From: Piromyces finnis
Taxonomy: Eukaryota; Neocallimastigomycota; Neocallimastigomycetes; Neocallimastigales; Neocallimastigaceae
Assembly: GCA_002104945.1 (NCBI GenBank)
Contig: MCFH01000003.1
Span: forward strand, 1,589,769 to 1,653,768
DNA: 64,000 bases
Direction: 5' to 3'
Below are positions 60,531 to 64,000 of the stretch, piece by piece. Under the pieces are notes generated by a model. The model ran no database searches. It was not told the DNA's origin and saw only the letters and a program-made list of their open reading frames with translations. The number at the start of each line of letters is the position of its first letter. Position 1 is the stretch's first letter. The position numbers and the translations under genes are program-made.

Positions 60531-63500
60531 TCATGGAACAAAATTATGATCTCCATTGCTTGCGCTGGCCCTCCTGGCCTGTCTTACTGTTTCTTCAGCA
60601 TTGACGCTCTTGGATGTTGCTTCAAACCTTTTGAACATTGACCATTGCTGGCCAATAGCAAAAGGCATGATTTTGGTTAGAAGTTCCGCGGTTACCGTCA
60701 AGAATGGTGTTCCTTCATTAGTACCAGATTGAATCTGACGCTTACAAAGTTCTTTCCATTCCCTTGAATTGTAATTAATATTGTTAAAACTTCTTCCCCC
60801 AAGAAGGAATTTAAATATTTTACTGCACACACTAGAATAATCATACACATTAATATTCACCGGATTATTAGAACTATTACTATCATTAACTAAATTACTA
60901 TCTAAATTAGAATTATTATCATCACTATTGCTATCATTACTAATATTATTATTTCTATTACTACTATTGTTATTATTACTATTGTTACTATTACTATTGT
61001 TATTACTACTATTGTTACTATTACTATTAATGTTATTGCTATCTCTACTGATATTAACATTTTCATTATTATTGATAGGACTATTGGAATTACGTTGACT
61101 GAAAAAATTTAATAGATGGACTATAGAATCATAATGTTTAATACGGATATCTCTAAATGTTGGACAATCTAATAACCAATGTTTAATACTTTGATCTCCA
61201 CACTTACAACATGGACAGTAGTTAGGACAAACTGGATCAACAAATTTAGCAGCTTTGGCAACTCTAGCATCCAACTTGTATCCGCTTCTTGCTTTCAATA
61301 GCCAGTAGAAGCCATAGGCAAACTCTGGGTATTCATAACATAATTTAATAAAATCTTTTGTTTCAATAAATTTATTATCATCATAATATTGCGCTTTGAT
61401 TGAATTCCCTTTGAGATCTTTCCAATAAAAGTTTTTAACTGCTTTAACATCTCCATGTTTCTTTAGTTTTTTATCAAGTGTCCTACTTGATTTGCACCAC
61501 GTGTATTTTCTAAATTTAGGAATGTAATTGACAAGGTGTGAGATAATACAATTTGAGTTTTTCCATTTGTTAAAACATCTAACCTGAGCTAACGCACATT
61601 TGGCTGACAATGGAGGAATATTCAAATCTTTTGAGATAGAGTATAAAGATATAAACGATACAGCTTTATGAACTCCGGCAACCCATCGTATTCCTTTGTT
61701 AACATGTTTCTGAGCAATCCTAGACCTAGCTTTGTTGGATCCAAGTAATGGTGCAAAGTATGAAACTCTGCTAATCACTTGTGAGTTAAGTACTAGCTTT
61801 TTGAAAGGAATAGGAATATTAGGATTTCTTAAGAATTTACTGACTGAAAAAAGTCCTTTCAAAACTTTGTTATTAAGAATTTTAATAACTGGTTTAAGGG
61901 ACAGATTCTTATCAAATGGAACACCAAGATAAGTATAACAATCAGTAGTTGGAATGGGTTGTCCTGCTAAGTAAAATGTTGGATCTCTCTTGTTCTGATT
62001 TTCTATTGATTCAGGACGAATCACCATCGTTGAACATTTCTGGATACCAAATTCCATTTCATTATACAAGGCCCATTCATTAACTCTTCTAAGCATCTTT
62101 TTTAAGCATCCTCTTGTTGGAGCACAAATAACTATATCATCTGCAAAAAGTCCACCACAGCATCGAGTGTCACCTAAACTGACTCCGAGATCTTCACACT
62201 CTTTAAATATATCATTAATAAAGAGATTAAAGAGAATAGGAGAAAGAGGGCATCCTTGACGGACTCCTTTCTTCACATCAAAAGATTTCGAGAATTGTCC
62301 ATCTAATTTGACATTAGCCTTAGATGTTAAATATAAATTTTTGATGAATTGTAAACTCTTACCTCGGATTCCTAAACAATCTAATTTATGGAGAATATTA
62401 CCGATTGGGACTGAATCGTATGCTTTCCTGAGATCTAAAAAGGCCAAATATGTCTCTTTATTATCTAATTGACGTCTACGGCATATTTCTTGGATTGAAA
62501 TGAAAAGACTGATACTTTCTTCCTTTTTTCGAAAACCAAATTGTTCAGGTCTAATGAAATTATTCTTTAGACCATATTCTGAGATTCTAGTGGTGACAAT
62601 TTTGGAAATCAACTTAATACCATTATTGATAAGTGATATACCTCGATAGTTATCACAATCTGTCAAATCTCCCTTCTTAGGAATAGAAACAATACTGGAT
62701 TCATTCCATGAGTTGGGGAAATCTCCATCCCAAATACGGTTGAATAATTTAAGAATAAAATTTAAACCATGAGCATCATTATCTGAAGTAGTATTACCAG
62801 AAGAATTATTACCTGTAGCATTATTAGAATCATTACTTGATGGAACTAATGCTTTGTAAAATTCAATTGGAATACCATCTGGACCTGATGCTTTATAATT
62901 TGGAGTAGTGAGGATAGCTGACTTGACTTCATCAATACTAATATCTTGGTTGATATCCCACTCATCAAGCATAGGAAGTGAAAAACGTTTATTCGTTGGT
63001 TCTTCATACCAATGCTCCAAATCAAGACTTACACCACTTGGATCTGATGCAAGGTTTTCGAAATGATCATGCCACACTTCAAGTTGTTCTTCCGTAGCAA
63101 CAACTAATTCTCCATTTTTATTTTTAATTGGTTGAGCAATAAAGAAAGAATCTTTTCCAATTTTTGCAGTTTTCTTGATCCATTTCCAGGCCTTCTTAGG
63201 ATTATGACTCTTCATATACTCACATCCTGTTTTAATCCAATGAAGATATTCTTGCTTCCTAAATTCATTACATCTTTTGTGGATGTAATCAATGAGCTTA
63301 CGGTAGATTTTAATTCTTTTAATAAATTCATCTATATCATAAATTCTTTCTTTTTTAAATCTCTTATACAACTTCATTTTGATTTTTTGAAGATTAAAAA
63401 TTTGTTGTGAAATATGAAATGAAGACTTTATAACATTATTTGCTGAGGTAATAGTGAGCTCGTCTGCAATTGAAAAAGCAGTTGAAGTAAACTCTTTGGA

Positions 63501-63539
63501 AAGTTCATCTGTAGAAACATTAGGATCGTTGAATTTTGC
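60531..63539 (-). CDS. retrotransposon reverse transcriptase, zinc finger and C-terminal domain
   Basis: Open from just after the TAA at 63540 to TGA at 60531; first Met at 63377 gives 948 residues. Motifs in order: a helical basic linker; HFENLASDPSG; YKASGPDGIPIEFYKALV; SSIVSIPKKGDLTDCDNYRG; IRPEQFGFRKKEESISLFIS; LAFLDLRKAYDSVP; KKGVRQGCPLSPILFNLF; the catalytic GLFADDIVICA near 62125-62155; thumb; zinc finger CPNYCPCCKCGDQSIKHW; an Asn/Ser-rich linker of about 90 residues (near 60860-61080); and a C-terminal block LLTKIMPFAIGQQWSMFKRF. An extra Ser/Asn insert (SNDSNNATGNNSSGN) interrupts the fingers. Catalytic residues are intact. It reads in the same frame as the endonuclease part upstream. 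Confidence 0.9.
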   Translation of the reverse strand, partial: AKFNDPNVSTDELSKEFTSTAFSIADELTITSANNVIKSSFHISQQIFNLQKIKMKLYKRFKKERIYDIDEFIKRIKIYRKLIDYIHKRCNEFRKQEYLHWIKTGCEYMKSHNPKKAWKWIKKTAKIGKDSFFIAQPIKNKNGELVVATEEQLEVWHDHFENLASDPSGVSLDLEHWYEEPTNKRFSLPMLDEWDINQDISIDEVKSAILTTPNYKASGPDGIPIEFYKALVPSSNDSNNATGNNSSGNTTSDNDAHGLNFILKLFNRIWDGDFPNSWNESSIVSIPKKGDLTDCDNYRGISLINNGIKLISKIVTTRISEYGLKNNFIRPEQFGFRKKEESISLFISIQEICRRRQLDNKETYLAFLDLRKAYDSVPIGNILHKLDCLGIRGKSLQFIKNLYLTSKANVKLDGQFSKSFDVKKGVRQGCPLSPILFNLFINDIFKECEDLGVSLGDTRCCGGLFADDIVICAPTRGCLKKMLRRVNEWALYNEMEFGIQKCSTMVIRPESIENQNKRDPTFYLAGQPIPTTDCYTYLGVPFDKNLSLKPVIKILNNKVLKGLFSVSKFLRNPNIPIPFKKLVLNSQVISRVSYFAPLLGSNKARSRIAQKHVNKGIRWVAGVHKAVSFISLYSISKDLNIPPLSAKCALAQVRCFNKWKNSNCIISHLVNYIPKFRKYTWCKSSRTLDKKLKKHGDVKAVKNFYWKDLKGNSIKAQYYDDNKFIETKDFIKLCYEYPEFAYGFYWLLKARSGYKLDARVAKAAKFVDPVCPNYCPCCKCGDQSIKHWLLDCPTFRDIRIKHYDSIVHLLNFFSQRNSNSPINNNENVNISRDSNNINSNSNNSSNNNSNSNNSNNNNSSNRNNNISNDSNSDDNNSNLDSNLVNDSNSSNNPVNINVYDYSSVCSKIFKFLLGGRSFNNINYNSREWKELCKRQIQSGTNEGTPFLTVTAELLTKIMPFAIGQQWSMFKRFEATSKSVNAEETVRQARRASASNGDHNFVP

Positions 63540-64000
63540 TTAAAGTATTTGGAATTTATTATGACTGAGAATAGATTCCTTTTCCTCAATACATTTTAAT
63601 CTATTCCATTTCAGAATTTTCTTAGGAACATTAAAGTCATTAGAAAAATCTTCCATAGGAATAATTTTACCATTAATAAGAAGTGGCTTATGGTCTGATA
63701 CTGGATAAAAATTATTTATAAATGATCCTGAGTGAATAAGATCTTTCATCTTCGAATTGATAAGAGCATGGTCAATGTCGGAAGATTGATCACCTCGAGT
63801 CCAAGAGATAGTAGACCCTCTAAGCGGAAGAATTTCCCAATCTCCTAATCCATTAGTTGATAACCAGTTGGATAATTTTACTTTAGACATATTAAAATCA
63901 CCAACAAGAATCGATGGATGGGATGAATGAGTTTGTAACCACAAGCGAACTTCTAACTTTGCATGATCAACATAGATGTTGTGATGACTATGAGGCATAT
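63540..64000 (-). CDS. retrotransposon APE endonuclease, C-terminal half, cut by window end
   Basis: Seen: SILVGDFNMSK (catalytic Asp/Asn), SSDIDHALINSK and VSDHKPLLI (catalytic His), as in APE-type LINE endonucleases. The frame enters from beyond 64000 and ends at TAA 63542-63540 within NKFQIL. The following codons stay in phase with the reverse transcriptase, and the related element has an alanine at about this point, so the stop looks like a single nonsense mutation in one long pol frame. Confidence 0.85.
   Translation of the reverse strand, partial: MPHSHHNIYVDHAKLEVRLWLQTHSSHPSILVGDFNMSKVKLSNWLSTNGLGDWEILPLRGSTISWTRGDQSSDIDHALINSKMKDLIHSGSFINNFYPVSDHKPLLINGKIIPMEDFSNDFNVPKKILKWNRLKCIEEKESILSHNKFQIL

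Larger units (their letters stand above)
60430..64000 (-). mobile_element. non-LTR retrotransposon, 3' part; continues past the window
   Basis: A second LINE-type element, related to but distinct from that at 31659-37428. The visible order on the minus strand is endonuclease C-terminal half, linker, reverse transcriptase, zinc finger, Asn-rich linker, C-terminal domain and a short 3' UTR containing the inverted repeat TATTATAC/GTATAATA (60465-60484). The 5' end lies beyond 64000. No poly(A) tail or target duplication can be assigned with confidence. Confidence 0.9.

Noticed and set aside
1-64000. CRISPR array, bacterial operon or prophage structure
   Set aside because: Spliced eukaryotic genes throughout; repeats are microsatellites without unique spacers.

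Overview
The window is extremely A+T-rich eukaryotic nuclear DNA. Intergenic spacers are long A and T runs and microsatellites. Genes carry short AT-rich GT..AG introns, proteins carry Asn, Ser and Thr runs, and conserved genes end in TAA. Two lineages fit: anaerobic gut fungi (Neocallimastigomycota) and dictyostelid amoebae. I favour a gut fungus. The SmB core sequence reads as fungal, and the secreted or membrane-anchored plant-type leucine-rich-repeat (LRR) proteins and the Ser/Asn-rich surface-protein remnants are of kinds I associate with that group. This is inference from family resemblance, about 70:30, and no search was run.

Positions 1-31,000 hold ordinary cellular genes. They are two small hypothetical genes (113-705), a five-exon securin candidate (2061-4198) with a large hexanucleotide repeat in one intron, spliceosomal SmB (4922-7100), a UBTD-type ubiquitin-domain protein (9477-10729), an Ndfip/Bsd2-type membrane adaptor on the minus strand (12547-13619), a very Asn-rich RING-H2 protein (16944-21442), two unrecognised multi-exon genes (22744-24059 and 24613-28127), and an aldo-keto reductase (29562-31019). 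At 31659-37428 lies a decayed non-LTR retrotransposon encoding an APE-type endonuclease and a reverse transcriptase. It has a structured leader, a poly(A) tail and a probable target-site duplication.

Positions 37,461-57,100 are accessory in character. Two secreted or anchored small proteins (38207-38836 and 43738-44367) flank a 4.9 kb gene-poor stretch. Then comes a decayed surface-protein locus: two convergently rotting halves on opposite strands that meet near 48003, one carrying an 11-residue tandem repeat. Next is a tandem cluster of minus-strand LRR receptor-like genes built one repeat per exon. It has two apparently intact genes (50065-51856 and 52720-55005), one pseudogene (55825-57090) and a detached two-exon fragment (45253-45691). 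The cluster shows signs of birth, death and gene conversion.

Positions 57,414-64,000 contain a DUF2828/vWA-like gene, an internally deleted 3' piece of a retrotransposon (59757-60272), and a longer, nearly open copy of a related element (60430 to beyond the window end) on the minus strand. Housekeeping genes and the dynamic surface-gene and retroelement tract are clearly separated in space. The LRR genes and the better retroelement end in TGA, while every conserved gene here ends in TAA.
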